A stretch of 64,000 bases of DNA from JASHUC01 sp035523875 (GCA_035523875.1 DATKPY010000010.1:8860-72859); one strand, 5' to 3'. Counted from the first letter of the stretch, positions 1 to 8,789 are shown. The notes: generated from the sequence alone by a model not told the origin. Numbers and translations are program-made.

Positions 1-721
1 TGCGTTTTGCCGCCATGTCGCCGCCTTTGACGCGCAAGCGGAGCCCTGTGACGTTACCGTGAGTGTCCCGGTCGATTGTCACGGAGAAACCGGCGGGGCC
101 GAGGCAATCGAAATCGCACTCGCTTGTCGCGCGCAGCTCGAGGGGCTCGCGGCCCGCAAACTCCAATAGGAGTCGCGTGTCTTCACGCCGCAGCGTGATG
201 ACACTCCATTCACCTGCCTGATACAGGCCGGTGTACTGGTCGAGGGTGGCGACATCCAAGGTTGGCGAGTCAGGCTCGCCAGGGCGGGCCGTCGGCGATT
301 CGGGCGGCTGGGTCATTTCGAGACTCCGGATGAGATTGCAGAGATCATCGACCGTCAACGTGCGATCGGAGGCGAGTCGCGCGAGCGCCGCCTCGGCGAT
401 CCGCTGCCCGCGCTCGGCGTCCGCGCGGCGCGATTTCCAGCTCTGAAGCTGGAGGGTCAACAGCTCATTGAGATTGGGGGGCTCCTCGACCGAGCGGGTG
501 ACCGCGGCGATCTGCACGAGGGTGAGGCCGGCGGTCTTCAGGAGCGCGATGACATTCAAGCGCACGAGCTCAGCGGCGCCATATTGGCGCCAGCCGCTCG
601 CGCTGCGGCGCGGGGTGAGCAGCCCGTGCTCCTCGTAGAGACGCAGCGCGCGGGTACTCAAGCCTGTGCGGGCGGCGCACTCGGCGGCGCTCAGAAGAGT
701 GAACGAGTCGGGCGGATCCAC
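1..721 (-). CDS. MerR-family regulator with C-terminal DUF3471-like domain (3' end cut by window)
   Basis: The gene reads leftward off the window edge, so only the first 240 codons are visible. The N-terminal 75 residues are a MerR winged helix: the stretch LSTRALRLYEEHGLLTP is the classic MerR wing, followed by RQYGAAELVRLNVI. A helical linker follows (about residues 80-135). From about residue 150 the protein changes character: LDQYTGLYQ, then LLLEFAGREPLEL, then TIDRDTHGNVTGLRL. This pattern resembles DUF3471, usually found behind beta-lactamase-type or serine hydrolase domains. The GTG start (719-721) follows an AAGGAT ribosome site. Known MerR proteins sense ligands through variable C-terminal domains. 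That this DUF3471-like module is the sensor is inference. The ligand is unknown. Confidence 0.8.
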   Translation of the reverse strand, partial: MDPPDSFTLLSAAECAARTGLSTRALRLYEEHGLLTPRRSASGWRQYGAAELVRLNVIALLKTAGLTLVQIAAVTRSVEEPPNLNELLTLQLQSWKSRRADAERGQRIAEAALARLASDRTLTVDDLCNLIRSLEMTQPPESPTARPGEPDSPTLDVATLDQYTGLYQAGEWSVITLRREDTRLLLEFAGREPLELRATSECDFDCLGPAGFSVTIDRDTHGNVTGLRLRVKGGDMAAKR

Positions 722-1038
722 GGTTGATCCTTGCGCTGGTGAGGAATTGCTCACTCTAGGGTATGACGCAGGGGAAGGCGCAAGGCGCGAGCCAGCTCGA
801 TCGGCGCCGCCGCAACCAGAACCGGCTCTGGGGTGGCGACGCAACGGAATCCGTGCTCGCGCCTTGTCCTTACGTGCGCCCATGAGGGAGAATTCGGAGA
901 GCTTTAGGATCACCTGAGCTATCCTCCGGCGAACGCACGGTTCACGTCCAAGATGGCGCGGGTCACGGCCGGCGAGGCCCCAAGCTCGGGCGTACCTCAG
1001 CCGACGCAGCGTACAACGCGTTCCGGAGTCGTAAGCGA
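722..1038. other. Divergent intergenic region
   Basis: This 317-bp gap separates the leftward merR-like gene from the rightward TIGR00266 gene. Apart from the MerR-type promoter at its left side I see no convincing gene, repeat or terminator in it. Confidence 0.5.
753..783 (-). promoter_or_regulatory. Putative MerR-type promoter of the merR-like gene (19-bp spacer)
   Basis: Read on the minus strand, a TTGCGC -35-like hexamer (778-783) and a TAGAGT -10-like hexamer (753-758) are separated by 19 bp. Overlong 19-20 bp spacers are the hallmark of promoters controlled by MerR-family proteins. The spacer contains CTGCGTCA. The predicted transcript starts about 25 bases upstream of the GTG start, so autoregulation is likely. 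The elements were assigned by eye. Confidence 0.45.
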
Positions 1039-1806
1039 ATGAAAACTCAAATCAAGGGCACCACGATGCCCGTGCTCGAGATCGGTCTCGAACCGAGCGA
1101 TCGTATCGTCGCCGAGCCGGGCGAGTTCTCGTGGATGACCGAAGGGGTGCAGATGCGCACGACCGCTTATACGGCCGGGGCGCGTGGCATCTGGGGCGCG
1201 ATCGGACGTGCCTTCTCGGGGGGCGGGCTGTTCATGACCGAGTACTCGGCACCCTCCGGCCGAGGCGTCATCGCCTTCGCTGCGAAAGTCCCGGGCGCGA
1301 TCTTGCAAGTCGATGTCCCGTCAGGCCATTCATATCTGATTCATCGCCACGGTTTTCTCTGCGGCACCGAGGGATTGCAGCTCGCCACTGGGTTTCAGCG
1401 CTCTCTCGGGGCGGGCATCTTCGGCGGCGATGGGTTTCTGTTGCAGCGCCTGTCCGGTCCGTGCATCGCGTGGGTTGAGCTCGGGGGCGAAGTGGTGACC
1501 TACGACCTCGCTCAGGGCGAGACGCTGCAGGTGCATCCGGGCCACATCGGCATGTTTCAGGACAGTGTGAGTTTCGACATCACGTTCATGCGCGGCTTTG
1601 CCAATGCGCTGTTCGGGGGTGATGGCCTGTTCGTGGCGCGGCTGACCGGACCCGGCAAGGTCTGGCTGCAGACCCTGACGGTGCCCAGTCTCGCGCACGC
1701 GCTCGCGCCCTATCTCAGCGCCCACGTGGCGCAGAACGTCGAGAGCGGCACGGCCGGCGGGATTGCCGGTGCGGTATTGCGCGACATGTTCGGCGGCAAC
1801 CGTTAA
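1039..1806 (+). CDS. TIGR00266 / AIM24-family protein
   Basis: This 255-residue protein has the repeated beta-rich, glycine-rich architecture of the TIGR00266 (AIM24, former DUF124) family: an early EPGEFSWMTEGVQMRT segment, then paired GGGLFMTEY and GGDGFLLQRLSGPC repeats, and a final FGGDGLFVARLTGPGKVWLQ block. Members form a double-stranded beta-helix/trimeric fold and are widespread in bacteria. Their role is unclear; the mitochondrial homologue affects inner-membrane organisation. No signal peptide or membrane segment is visible, so it should be cytoplasmic. It stands alone, with the Rieske gene 134 bp downstream on the same strand. The ATG start is the first in frame. Its ribosome-binding site is weak. 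Confidence 0.85.
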   Translation: MKTQIKGTTMPVLEIGLEPSDRIVAEPGEFSWMTEGVQMRTTAYTAGARGIWGAIGRAFSGGGLFMTEYSAPSGRGVIAFAAKVPGAILQVDVPSGHSYLIHRHGFLCGTEGLQLATGFQRSLGAGIFGGDGFLLQRLSGPCIAWVELGGEVVTYDLAQGETLQVHPGHIGMFQDSVSFDITFMRGFANALFGGDGLFVARLTGPGKVWLQTLTVPSLAHALAPYLSAHVAQNVESGTAGGIAGAVLRDMFGGNR

Positions 1807-1940
1807 GCGCTACGGCTCGACCCTACTTTCAAGGTCAAGGGCGCAGCCATGACCTGGAGTTTCCGTCCGTGTTAGATTCTCTCGAGCCGGGAGACTCGGT
1901 TTCAGCTGCGCCTACACCGAAGCTGCTCAGGAGGTCCAGC

Positions 1941-3215
1941 ATGCTCAGACCTGAACAGAACGAGCTTCTGACCCGCGTTGGGCCGGACACGCCGATGGGC
2001 GAGTTTCTGCGCGAGTACTGGGTGCCGGCCTGCCGCTCGGCGAAGCTTCAGGTCGACGGCGCGCCCGAGCGGGTACGGCTGTTCGGCGAGAACTTCGTCG
2101 CATTCCGCGCGACCGACGGTCGCGTCGGTTTCATGCAAGAAGCCTGCCCCCACCGCTGCGCGAGCCTCGCGCTCGCGAGGAACGAGGCAGGCGGCCTGAG
2201 GTGCATCTTCCACGGCTGGAAGTTCTCGGTCGACGGCAAGTGCGTCGACGCGCCGACGGAGCTGCGTGCCGGGCGCGAGCGGTTCGCCGCCAGCGTTCCG
2301 GTGCGTAGCCATCCGACTCACGAGGGCGGCGGCCTGGTGTGGGTCTATCTCGGCAAGAACAAGGCGAACCCGCCGAGGTTCCCCGACTTCGAGTTTACCA
2401 GCCTGCCAGACGATCAAGTGTCGCCGCGCCGCGGGATCATTCACTGCAACTGGCTGCAAGGGCTCGAGGCGCTCTTGGATTCTGCGCATGTGAGCTTTCT
2501 GCATGCCTCCAATATCGGCAGCTCGGCCGGACGGCAAATCTTCAAGGTTGAATCGGATTACATGCTCGACAACACGGCGCCCACATTCGAGTTTGTCGCC
2601 AAGCCGTATGGCTTCCGCGAGGGAGCGCTGCGCGAACAGACGAACGGGCGCTGTTATGCTCGCATCCGCGAGGTCGCTCTGCCGTTTTTCTCATTCATCC
2701 CGTCGACTCCCGGCGGGCCAGCGCTCGCGTGCTGTTCCATCCCCATCGACGATGAGTGGACGGCACAGTGGTATATCGGATTCAACGCTCATGGGCAGAT
2801 GCCCGTCGACCGCATGGGTCTTTACGGCTCCGATTCGGGCGACCCCGACTTCTTTAATTCCGATATGGGCAGCCGCGACAACATGTGGCACCAGGATCGA
2901 GAGGCGATGAAGCGCGGTCACTGGAGCGGGATCGTCGGGCGCGGCAATGCCTATGAGGATTTCGTCGTTCAGGAGTCGATGGGGCCGATCGTCGATCGGA
3001 GCAAACAGCACCTGGGAAGGTGCGATCTGGTGATCGTGCGCGCCCGAGGCATGTTGCTGCGGGCCATCGAGGCCTACAAGGCCGAAGGTCAGATCGCATT
3101 CGCTGGAGAGGATGTCGACTTCACCAAGATCCGCGCGATTTCCCTCGCGTACCCGCAAGGGGAGGATTGGAAGGAGATTGACACGTTCAATCCGCCTTCC
3201 CTCGAAGTCGCATGA
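1941..3215 (+). CDS. Rieske [2Fe-2S] aromatic ring-hydroxylating oxygenase, alpha subunit
   Basis: This is a 424-residue oxygenase component of a Rieske non-heme iron system, of the phthalate dioxygenase-like group (N-terminus LRPEQNELLTRVGPDTPMGE). The Rieske centre is intact: C69-x-H71 in CPHRC and C88-x2-H91 in CIFHGWKF. The mononuclear iron site is seen as LLDSAHVSFLH. Such enzymes take electrons from a separate reductase and hydroxylate or demethylate aromatic substrates. No reductase lies nearby, so it must use one encoded elsewhere. I chose the ATG at 1941 because AGGAGG sits 6 bases upstream. An upstream in-frame start at 1869 lacks such a site. The substrate cannot be read from sequence. 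Confidence 0.9.
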   Translation: MLRPEQNELLTRVGPDTPMGEFLREYWVPACRSAKLQVDGAPERVRLFGENFVAFRATDGRVGFMQEACPHRCASLALARNEAGGLRCIFHGWKFSVDGKCVDAPTELRAGRERFAASVPVRSHPTHEGGGLVWVYLGKNKANPPRFPDFEFTSLPDDQVSPRRGIIHCNWLQGLEALLDSAHVSFLHASNIGSSAGRQIFKVESDYMLDNTAPTFEFVAKPYGFREGALREQTNGRCYARIREVALPFFSFIPSTPGGPALACCSIPIDDEWTAQWYIGFNAHGQMPVDRMGLYGSDSGDPDFFNSDMGSRDNMWHQDREAMKRGHWSGIVGRGNAYEDFVVQESMGPIVDRSKQHLGRCDLVIVRARGMLLRAIEAYKAEGQIAFAGEDVDFTKIRAISLAYPQGEDWKEIDTFNPPSLEVA

Positions 3216-3312
3216 GTCTGCGCTCGAGCCTGGGCGCGTCGCAGAGGGACCTCATCACTGAGCCACCGACGGCCGCGATCGCAGACAACGCCTCGCGAAT
3301 GCCCTCGGCAGC

Positions 3313-4017
3313 TTACCAAGGTACCGTGCGGCCGAGATAATCGAGGTATCGCAGCCCGGGCGTTCCCCGAGCCGCCAGCAGTGTGCTCACGACGCTCGGG
3401 ACGCTCTCCTCGATGCTGAGCGGCGCATCGGGACCGCCCATGTCGGTGCGAACCCAGCCCGGCGCCATCAGCACCATGGCACGCCGGTCGGCGAGGTGGC
3501 GTGCCGCGAAGCTGCGCATGAGCATGTTCAGTGCCGCCTTGCTTGCTCGATACACTTCCCGTTTCCCGTTCGCGTTATTGGAGACGCTTCCTTGTCCGGA
3601 CGACATCACCCCGAGCGTGCCGTCCGTGGCGACGAGGTCATGCAGGGCTTCCACCACGCGCATCGGACCGAGCGCATTGGTGACCATGACGCGAACGAAC
3701 TCCTCCGTCGACACTTCGCCGATCGTCTCCTGCGGATTGTTGGTGATGCCCGCATTGACAAACAGCATGTCAAAGTTTCTGGCGGCCAGACGAGACCGCA
3801 GAGCGCCGATCTGATCTGGCAGCGTGATATCGAGGACCTCGATTTCGATTCGTCCAGCCGACTTCGCGGAGAGTTCGTGCAGTCGGGTGCGCGCCCCACC
3901 GCGAACGGTGCCGACGACGCGCCACCCGTGCTGCAGAAATTCCTTTGCCATCGCATAACCGAGGCCGCGCGAGGCGCCAACGAGCAGCAGCGTCCCTTCC
4001 GATTGCGGGACGGGCAT
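3313..4017 (-). CDS. SDR-family oxidoreductase
   Basis: This is a classical short-chain dehydrogenase/reductase of 234 residues. It shows the nucleotide-binding turn VGASRGLG near the N-terminus, the NAG motif in LFVNAGITNN, the catalytic Ser region VMSSGQGSVS, and the YRASK catalytic Tyr/Lys pair. The segment VLMAPGWVRTDMGG is the usual post-catalytic loop. It is cytoplasmic and probably NADP-linked. It starts only 2 bases after the stop of the upstream methyltransferase on the same strand, so the two are co-transcribed and perhaps translationally coupled. The C-terminus is somewhat shorter than the family average. The substrate is unknown. Confidence 0.88.
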   Translation of the reverse strand: MPVPQSEGTLLLVGASRGLGYAMAKEFLQHGWRVVGTVRGGARTRLHELSAKSAGRIEIEVLDITLPDQIGALRSRLAARNFDMLFVNAGITNNPQETIGEVSTEEFVRVMVTNALGPMRVVEALHDLVATDGTLGVMSSGQGSVSNNANGKREVYRASKAALNMLMRSFAARHLADRRAMVLMAPGWVRTDMGGPDAPLSIEESVPSVVSTLLAARGTPGLRYLDYLGRTVPW

Positions 4018-4019
4018 GG

Positions 4020-4682
4020 CTAGGTCTTCATACTGAGCTCAACGTCGTGAGCGAACGCGACGGAAAGATACCCGCGAGCAGTGTCGCGGACGCTGGCAAC
4101 GTACTCCGCACATTTGTCGGCGTTGTCGGCCACGAGCAGCGCGCCAGGTCGCAAGCGGGACTCGAGCAGCTCGAGCACCCGTGGATACAGACTCTTGGCT
4201 CCATCGAGAAGCACGAGATCGACTGTTTCCGGCAGGTCGCGCGCGAGCGTCTCCAGAGCATCGCCCACCCGAATCTCGACGAGATCGTCAAGCCCTGCCG
4301 CGACGAGGTTCGCCCGTGCCTGAGCGACCTTTGCGGGCTCGAACTCCGTCCCAATGAGCCGTCCACCGCCGTTGTCGCGCAGCGCCGCGGCGAGGTGCAG
4401 CGTCGAAACGCCGAACGATGTGCCAAATTCGACGATCGAGGTCGCGCGACACGATCGGGCGAGCATGTAGAGCAGCATCGCGGTTTCGCGCGATACCGCC
4501 AAGTAAAAGTCTTTGAGACTCGCATAGAGGGCGTGATAGTCGTCGTTGCTTGCCTGCAGGCTCGCCCACTCGTTTGCGGGGAGGGCACGCCTTCGCTCGT
4601 GGAGCTTCGTATCGCTTGCATCGGCTTCGGCGAATACTCGGGCCACCACGGTAGCGCAGGGAGGGGTCGTCAATGTCGTCAT
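4020..4682 (-). CDS. Class I SAM-dependent O-methyltransferase-like protein
   Basis: This 220-residue methyltransferase resembles the CCoAOMT/catechol-type O-methyltransferases. The SAM-binding motif I is VEFGTSFGVSTLHLA, followed by the acidic turn GTEFEPAKVAQARANL. VDLVLLDGAK is motif IV with the metal/substrate Asp, and RPGALLVADNAD follows. I chose the ATG at 4682. The open frame extends to 4904, but the extension looks non-coding and has no family similarity. It is the first gene of a two-gene unit with the SDR immediately downstream. The AraC-type regulator gene ends 229 bp upstream. The acceptor substrate is not predictable. Confidence 0.85.
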   Translation of the reverse strand: MTTLTTPPCATVVARVFAEADASDTKLHERRRALPANEWASLQASNDDYHALYASLKDFYLAVSRETAMLLYMLARSCRATSIVEFGTSFGVSTLHLAAALRDNGGGRLIGTEFEPAKVAQARANLVAAGLDDLVEIRVGDALETLARDLPETVDLVLLDGAKSLYPRVLELLESRLRPGALLVADNADKCAEYVASVRDTARGYLSVAFAHDVELSMKT

Positions 4683-4911
4683 GGGATTTCTCAGTCCTGA
4701 GCGATCGCACAAATGGGCGAGGGATCTAGAATACGAATAACGAGTCGCATTGACTATTCGCGCTGCGAGGTGGCCCATATCGTGCAATTCGGCGGGGAGC
4801 GGAACTCGGTCGCGTTGAAATGCGCTTCCGCAAGCAGACGTGGGCTCTGCCAGAGCGTCAACCAGGACGTTCGTGCGGTCTGGTGCGTTCCGCAGTTCCG
4901 GCAAGCAGCGC

Positions 4912-5811
4912 TCAGTGTGATGACGATCGGGCGAGCGGCCAATAGACTTCGGTGCGCCAATCGGCCGGATCCGGGTGTCCGGCGGGATCGGTGACGTAGG
5001 ATTCCCATGGCGGACCCGCGACCTGGTAGCCCTGTGCTTCGATCCAACGCTCGATCGCTGCGTGGGTATCGGGGAGTTGCTCGTACGCGCCTACGTGGAC
5101 CGCGCATGCGGTGGGTCCGGCCGGTAAGCTTCCCGGCTGCATGTCGCCCGAGGCCGCAGCGGGCGAGGCGAGCGGCATGGCGGCCTCGACCGTCCACAGG
5201 CCGGGTCCCATCGAAACGTAGCGGGTGAGCGGCCACCCCGCGATCGGGAGTCCGCTCCGCTGCCCGTGGGCGAAGAGCGCGCCGAAGCACTGAGCGAGCA
5301 TGCTCTGAAGCTCGCCTCGAGCGATGCGACGGCGGATGAGAAGGATGGGCTGCTCCGGGCAGTCCTTGACGGTAATCTCGAGCGACATCGTGGGTGGCCT
5401 CGGTCGAGGGTTGGATGGGATGTGGAAGAGGCGGATGCAAGGGCCTGCCCGTGCAACGATCGCACCGTGGCGCGACCATTTGGCCGCGCGGATCCCCGCG
5501 AGCGCCTGCGCACGGTAGTCGCCGGGCGTGGTGCCGAATTGACGACGAAAAGCACGCGTGAAGACCTCGTGGCTGCGAAAGCCCGCCTCCCCAGCGATCA
5601 GTCTCACTTGCCGGCGGCTCCCGAGGAGTTCGCATGCGGCGCGCTCGAGCCGCAGGCGCAGTGAGTACCGCTTTGGCGTCTCGCCAAGAAGCCGACGCAA
5701 CGTGCGGTGAAGGTGGTAGGCGGACCATCCGGCGCGTTGAGCCAGCGTATGCAGGCTCGCCGGCCGACGGACCAAACCCGCAACGACGCTCAGAAGCTCG
5801 TGCCGGCGCAT
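4912..5811 (-). CDS. AraC-type regulator with GyrI-like effector-binding domain
   Basis: The 299-residue protein has an N-terminal AraC double helix-turn-helix (about residues 1-110: LHTLAQRAGWSAYHLHRTLRRL, with second helix-turn-helix IAGEAGFRSHEVFTRAFRRQFG and the closing PGDYR). A basic linker follows, then a C-terminal GyrI/SOUL-like ligand-binding domain (about 130-295). This is the Rob/SoxS-like order, and such regulators bind hydrophobic or cationic compounds. The ATG at 5811 was preferred; the frame upstream is arginine-rich junk. An internal ATG begins MSLEITVKDC, at the start of the GyrI part, so a separate small product cannot be excluded. Its targets may include the downstream methyltransferase/SDR pair. 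Confidence 0.85.
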   Translation of the reverse strand: MRRHELLSVVAGLVRRPASLHTLAQRAGWSAYHLHRTLRRLLGETPKRYSLRLRLERAACELLGSRRQVRLIAGEAGFRSHEVFTRAFRRQFGTTPGDYRAQALAGIRAAKWSRHGAIVARAGPCIRLFHIPSNPRPRPPTMSLEITVKDCPEQPILLIRRRIARGELQSMLAQCFGALFAHGQRSGLPIAGWPLTRYVSMGPGLWTVEAAMPLASPAAASGDMQPGSLPAGPTACAVHVGAYEQLPDTHAAIERWIEAQGYQVAGPPWESYVTDPAGHPDPADWRTEVYWPLARSSSH

Positions 5812-5995
5812 GGAGAGATCATAAACTCGGCCAGCTTCGGCGCTTGATGTTTCTTGCCGTCGGCAATGGGCCGGGCTGCGGAGTCGTTTTCGCCGACGTG
5901 AAGCAGGGCTTCGCCGGCAACGGCGCCCAATACGTCGCATCGGGATAAAGGTTGCCAGGCTTTCCCGGCACCTTAGATGGTACGAGGAACCCGCA

Positions 5996-7645
5996 ATGGA
6001 TCTCGAGCCGCTCGTCCAACGTGCCCGTCAAGGGGATGTGAAAGCCTTCGTGGAGCTGACCCGCAGCTATCAACACCTTGCCTTCGGCTCGGCGCTCGCG
6101 TTGGTCCATGATCTGCAGCAGGCCGAGGACGTGGTTCAGGAAGCGCTACTCGCCGCCTGGTCGGGGTTGCCGAAGCTTGTGGATCCGCAGGCCTTTCCCG
6201 CATGGCTGCGAAGCATCGTGCGGCACCATGCCCATCGGGTGTTGCGGCGACGCAGCGTGCAAGGCGCACCGCTCCACGAGGCGTCCGAGGTTGCGAGCGA
6301 GGCACCGACGCCCGATCGCACGCTCGAACAGCGCCGTGAGGCTGCGACGGCGCTCGCGGCAATCGCCGAGCTGCCGAGATCGCTCCGTGAACCGGCTGCG
6401 CTGTTCTTCATCCACGAGTGCTCTCACCAGGACATTGCGGCGTTCCTCGGCATCCCGGCGACCACCGTAAACAACCGGCTTCACCGGGCCCGATCGCTGT
6501 TGCAACAGAGGATACCGACCATGACGGAAAGCACACTCCGGTCGCACGGATTACCCGATGATTTTGCAAATCGCATCGGCCGGCTCGTGGCGGCGCGCAG
6601 CGGGCTGGTCGAGGTCGTATTCGACCCGGTGGCGCTGCCCGACCTGTTGAGCGAGCTCCTCGTGAGCGACGAGGCCAACAAGCGTGCCGTGAGCGTCCAG
6701 GTCGTCCAGCGCACGGACGCTGGCTTGGTCCGTGGCATCGCGACGACGGCAGTCGACGCCGTGCCACGCGGTGCCACCGTATTGAACACGGGGCAGCAAA
6801 CGCCAACGCCCGTCTGCGAGATCGGCTTCGAGCGCGTTGCACCCCTTCTGATCGGCAATCATCCGACAGCAGGCCCTCGGGAGCTCAGGCTGATCGAGAC
6901 CGGCATCAAGGTCATCGATGTGATGTGCCCGCTCGTTGCCGGCGGGAGCATCGTGCTCGTGGGAGAGCTCGGCACGGGGCTCATGGTCGTCATGGAAGAG
7001 CTGGTGCGACGCCTGAGCGGCGGCGCCAACCCCTTGTCTCTGTTCGTGTTGATGCCGCCGTTCTCGCCCGAATGGCCAGGCGCGAGCCGCCAACCCTTGT
7101 CGATCTCGGGTTCGCTCAAGCAGGAAGGCTACAGCGAGGGTACCGTCGGTGCCGTTCAGACCTTCTTCCTGCGGGGCCAGACGGAGCCGTGGACCGCGGA
7201 ACGCCTCGAGGAGTTCGCGACGGCGGACGTCGTGATTCATCTCTCCCGCGAAGTGGCGCAGGCGAAGATCTATCCGGCCCTCGACCTGCGGACGTCTCGT
7301 TCGCGGCTGCTCGAGTCGGGAGCCGTCGGCGAGGCGCACGGGACGGTCGCTGCGCAGGTGCGTCAGGCGCTGAGCGCGGCATTGTGGAACACGCGCGAGC
7401 CGTCGGAACTGGCCGGCGACCCACTGATATACGCACGCGCCCGCAAGCTCCAGAACTACTTCGCGCAGCCCTTCTTCGTCGCCGAGCCCTTCTCGCATCG
7501 TCCCGGTACCCATGTCTGCGTTAGCGAGGCGCTCGGCACCTGCCGCGACATCCTTGAAGGCCGATACGACGACATCGCTGAAGAAGCGTTCTACTTCGTG
7601 GGTGGAATCGAGGAGATTCGCAATCGCCCCGCCACGGGTGAGTGA
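5996..7645 (+). CDS. ECF sigma factor fused to a degenerate F1-ATPase beta-subunit-like domain
   Basis: One 549-residue frame with no break. Residues 1-75 are ECF sigma region 2 (QAEDVVQEALLAAW) and 115-172 are region 4 (AIAELPRSLREPAAL, then HQDIAAFLGIPATTVNNRLHRAR). From about 194 the protein follows an F1 ATP synthase beta subunit: N-terminal barrel (DAGLVRGIAT, VLNTGQQTPTPV), LIETGIKVIDVMCPL leading to the P-loop position, ADVVIHLSREVAQAKIYPALD, and the C-terminal ARKLQNYFAQPFFVAEPF and AFYFVGGIEEI blocks. The Walker A site reads GELGTGLM (323-330) instead of GGAGVGKT, so the lysine and threonine are gone. The GER and VDN catalytic segments are also missing. It is probably a non-hydrolytic regulatory or sensor module. 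ATG at 5996; no anti-sigma gene is adjacent. Confidence 0.88.
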   Translation: MDLEPLVQRARQGDVKAFVELTRSYQHLAFGSALALVHDLQQAEDVVQEALLAAWSGLPKLVDPQAFPAWLRSIVRHHAHRVLRRRSVQGAPLHEASEVASEAPTPDRTLEQRREAATALAAIAELPRSLREPAALFFIHECSHQDIAAFLGIPATTVNNRLHRARSLLQQRIPTMTESTLRSHGLPDDFANRIGRLVAARSGLVEVVFDPVALPDLLSELLVSDEANKRAVSVQVVQRTDAGLVRGIATTAVDAVPRGATVLNTGQQTPTPVCEIGFERVAPLLIGNHPTAGPRELRLIETGIKVIDVMCPLVAGGSIVLVGELGTGLMVVMEELVRRLSGGANPLSLFVLMPPFSPEWPGASRQPLSISGSLKQEGYSEGTVGAVQTFFLRGQTEPWTAERLEEFATADVVIHLSREVAQAKIYPALDLRTSRSRLLESGAVGEAHGTVAAQVRQALSAALWNTREPSELAGDPLIYARARKLQNYFAQPFFVAEPFSHRPGTHVCVSEALGTCRDILEGRYDDIAEEAFYFVGGIEEIRNRPATGE

Positions 7646-7786
7646 ATCTGCGGAAGCGGCCAGTCGGATACGCTTGCTTACAATGCGGTCGAGTGCAGTC
7701 GGAATAAAATGAAATCGAGCCGACGGCAATGATCTGCGGCTCGCGAATTCCCGTGCTGCAGAAGGGTCTACTTTGAGGGGGCATCC

Positions 7787-8179
7787 ATGATCTACTTTCT
7801 CGCGCTCATCCCCGCGACCGGCCTGGTGATTGGCGGATACTTGGCTTTCTACCTCTCCGGCCGCAGCGAAGGGGGCATGCGGACATTTGGCAAGTACCTC
7901 GGCTTTTGGGCGTTCACGCTCGCCGCCTTGGTGATCCTCGGAGCGATATTTGCCGCCGCCCACGGCCGCCGTCACCGCATGATCTTCATACGAAGCGGCG
8001 TTCAGGGTTATATGCGCGGGGGGCCATGGCCGGGTGGGCCTGGATTCTTCGGACCCCCCATGGGTCCGTATCGCTACGGCCCCGGTCGTGTCGGCCCGAA
8101 CGGATCGATGCCACGGCCACCCGGCGCTGCCCCGGATTCCTCCGGATCATCGAGCTCCACGTCGACTCCCGCCCCGTAG
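7787..8179 (+). CDS. Small two-TM membrane protein with Gly/Pro-rich tail
   Basis: This 130-residue protein has two hydrophobic segments (about residues 3-25 and 38-60), separated by a short hydrophilic loop. A basic stretch GRRHRM follows, then a Gly/Pro/Ser-rich disordered tail (FFGPPMGPYRYGPGR, ending SSSSTSTPAP). The ATG has a strong GAGGGGG ribosome site 6 bases upstream. It follows the sigma/F1-beta gene by 141 bp on the same strand, so it could be a partner or target of that sigma factor, though this is only positional inference. I do not recognise a named family. Confidence 0.65.
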   Translation: MIYFLALIPATGLVIGGYLAFYLSGRSEGGMRTFGKYLGFWAFTLAALVILGAIFAAAHGRRHRMIFIRSGVQGYMRGGPWPGGPGFFGPPMGPYRYGPGRVGPNGSMPRPPGAAPDSSGSSSSTSTPAP

Positions 8180-8216
8180 CTCCGGGCCTCACGAGTCGAT
8201 TCTCCAAGATCCCCAC

Positions 8217-8242
8217 GCACCGCGCCGGCTTCGGCGCGGTGC
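8217..8242 (+). terminator. Hairpin terminator-like structure after the membrane protein gene
   Basis: A perfect 11-bp stem (GCACCGCGCCG / CGGCGCGGTGC) closes a GCTT loop, 38 bases after the stop codon at 8179. No T-tract follows, so it is either a weak intrinsic terminator or a 3'-end stabilising hairpin. Confidence 0.45.
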
Positions 8243-8364
8243 TGTGGAGCGTCGCGCCTTGGGAGCTGCCGAGCGGCGGGGTGATCGCGGAGCGATGTTT
8301 GCTGCGCTCAATCGCATCCGGTGCCATGCTCGGGTGGTTGCAGGGCCGAGGCGGAGAGAAGCGC

Positions 8365-8625
8365 ATGAAGAGATTCAAACACGAGGCCGAATTGTTCAAA
8401 GCAGCCTTGCTCGCCGGCGTCAAATATGCCGAGGGCCGCAAGGCGGTCGAGTTCGAGTCGACCGACTCGGCGAGCAGCAAGGCGCTATACGTATATCGTC
8501 TGCTCGTGCATGACAAGGTGATTTCGCCGATGCCCGAGGACCAGGTCAGCGAGAAGACGATTCGCCACCGGCTCGCGGCCTGGTATGCGCATCAACTGCC
8601 GGAGGGGCATCCGCTACTCGATTAG
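8365..8625 (+). CDS. Small conserved protein, DUF5062-like
   Basis: An 86-residue soluble protein beginning MKRFKHEAELFKAALLAGVKYAEGR, preceded by GGAGAGAAGCGC. The pattern of a lysine-rich start, YVYRLLVHDKVISPMPEDQ in the middle, and a C-terminal LAAWYAHQLPEGHPLL resembles the DUF5062 family of small gammaproteobacterial proteins. I recall that match from memory and could not test it. No function is known. The longer frame upstream of 8365 is not credible as coding sequence. Confidence 0.7.
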   Translation: MKRFKHEAELFKAALLAGVKYAEGRKAVEFESTDSASSKALYVYRLLVHDKVISPMPEDQVSEKTIRHRLAAWYAHQLPEGHPLLD

Positions 8626-8789
8626 ACATCGTGCGGCATCCGCAAGTCGTGCGCGCGATTGGGACCGCAGCAAGCAGCCAGGGAGCGGTGCTGATGCCGA
8701 CTCTGCATACAGTACCTTCGGTCCCACATCTACTGGATGGACTCAAATCAATCGATCGGGCAGGATTGGGGTGACCGAAGGAGGCTACC

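Noticed and set aside
6551..7975. 474-codon minus-strand open frame opposite the sigma/F1-beta gene
   Set aside because: It is antisense to a clear coding gene, has no recognisable domain, and is explained by high third-position GC.
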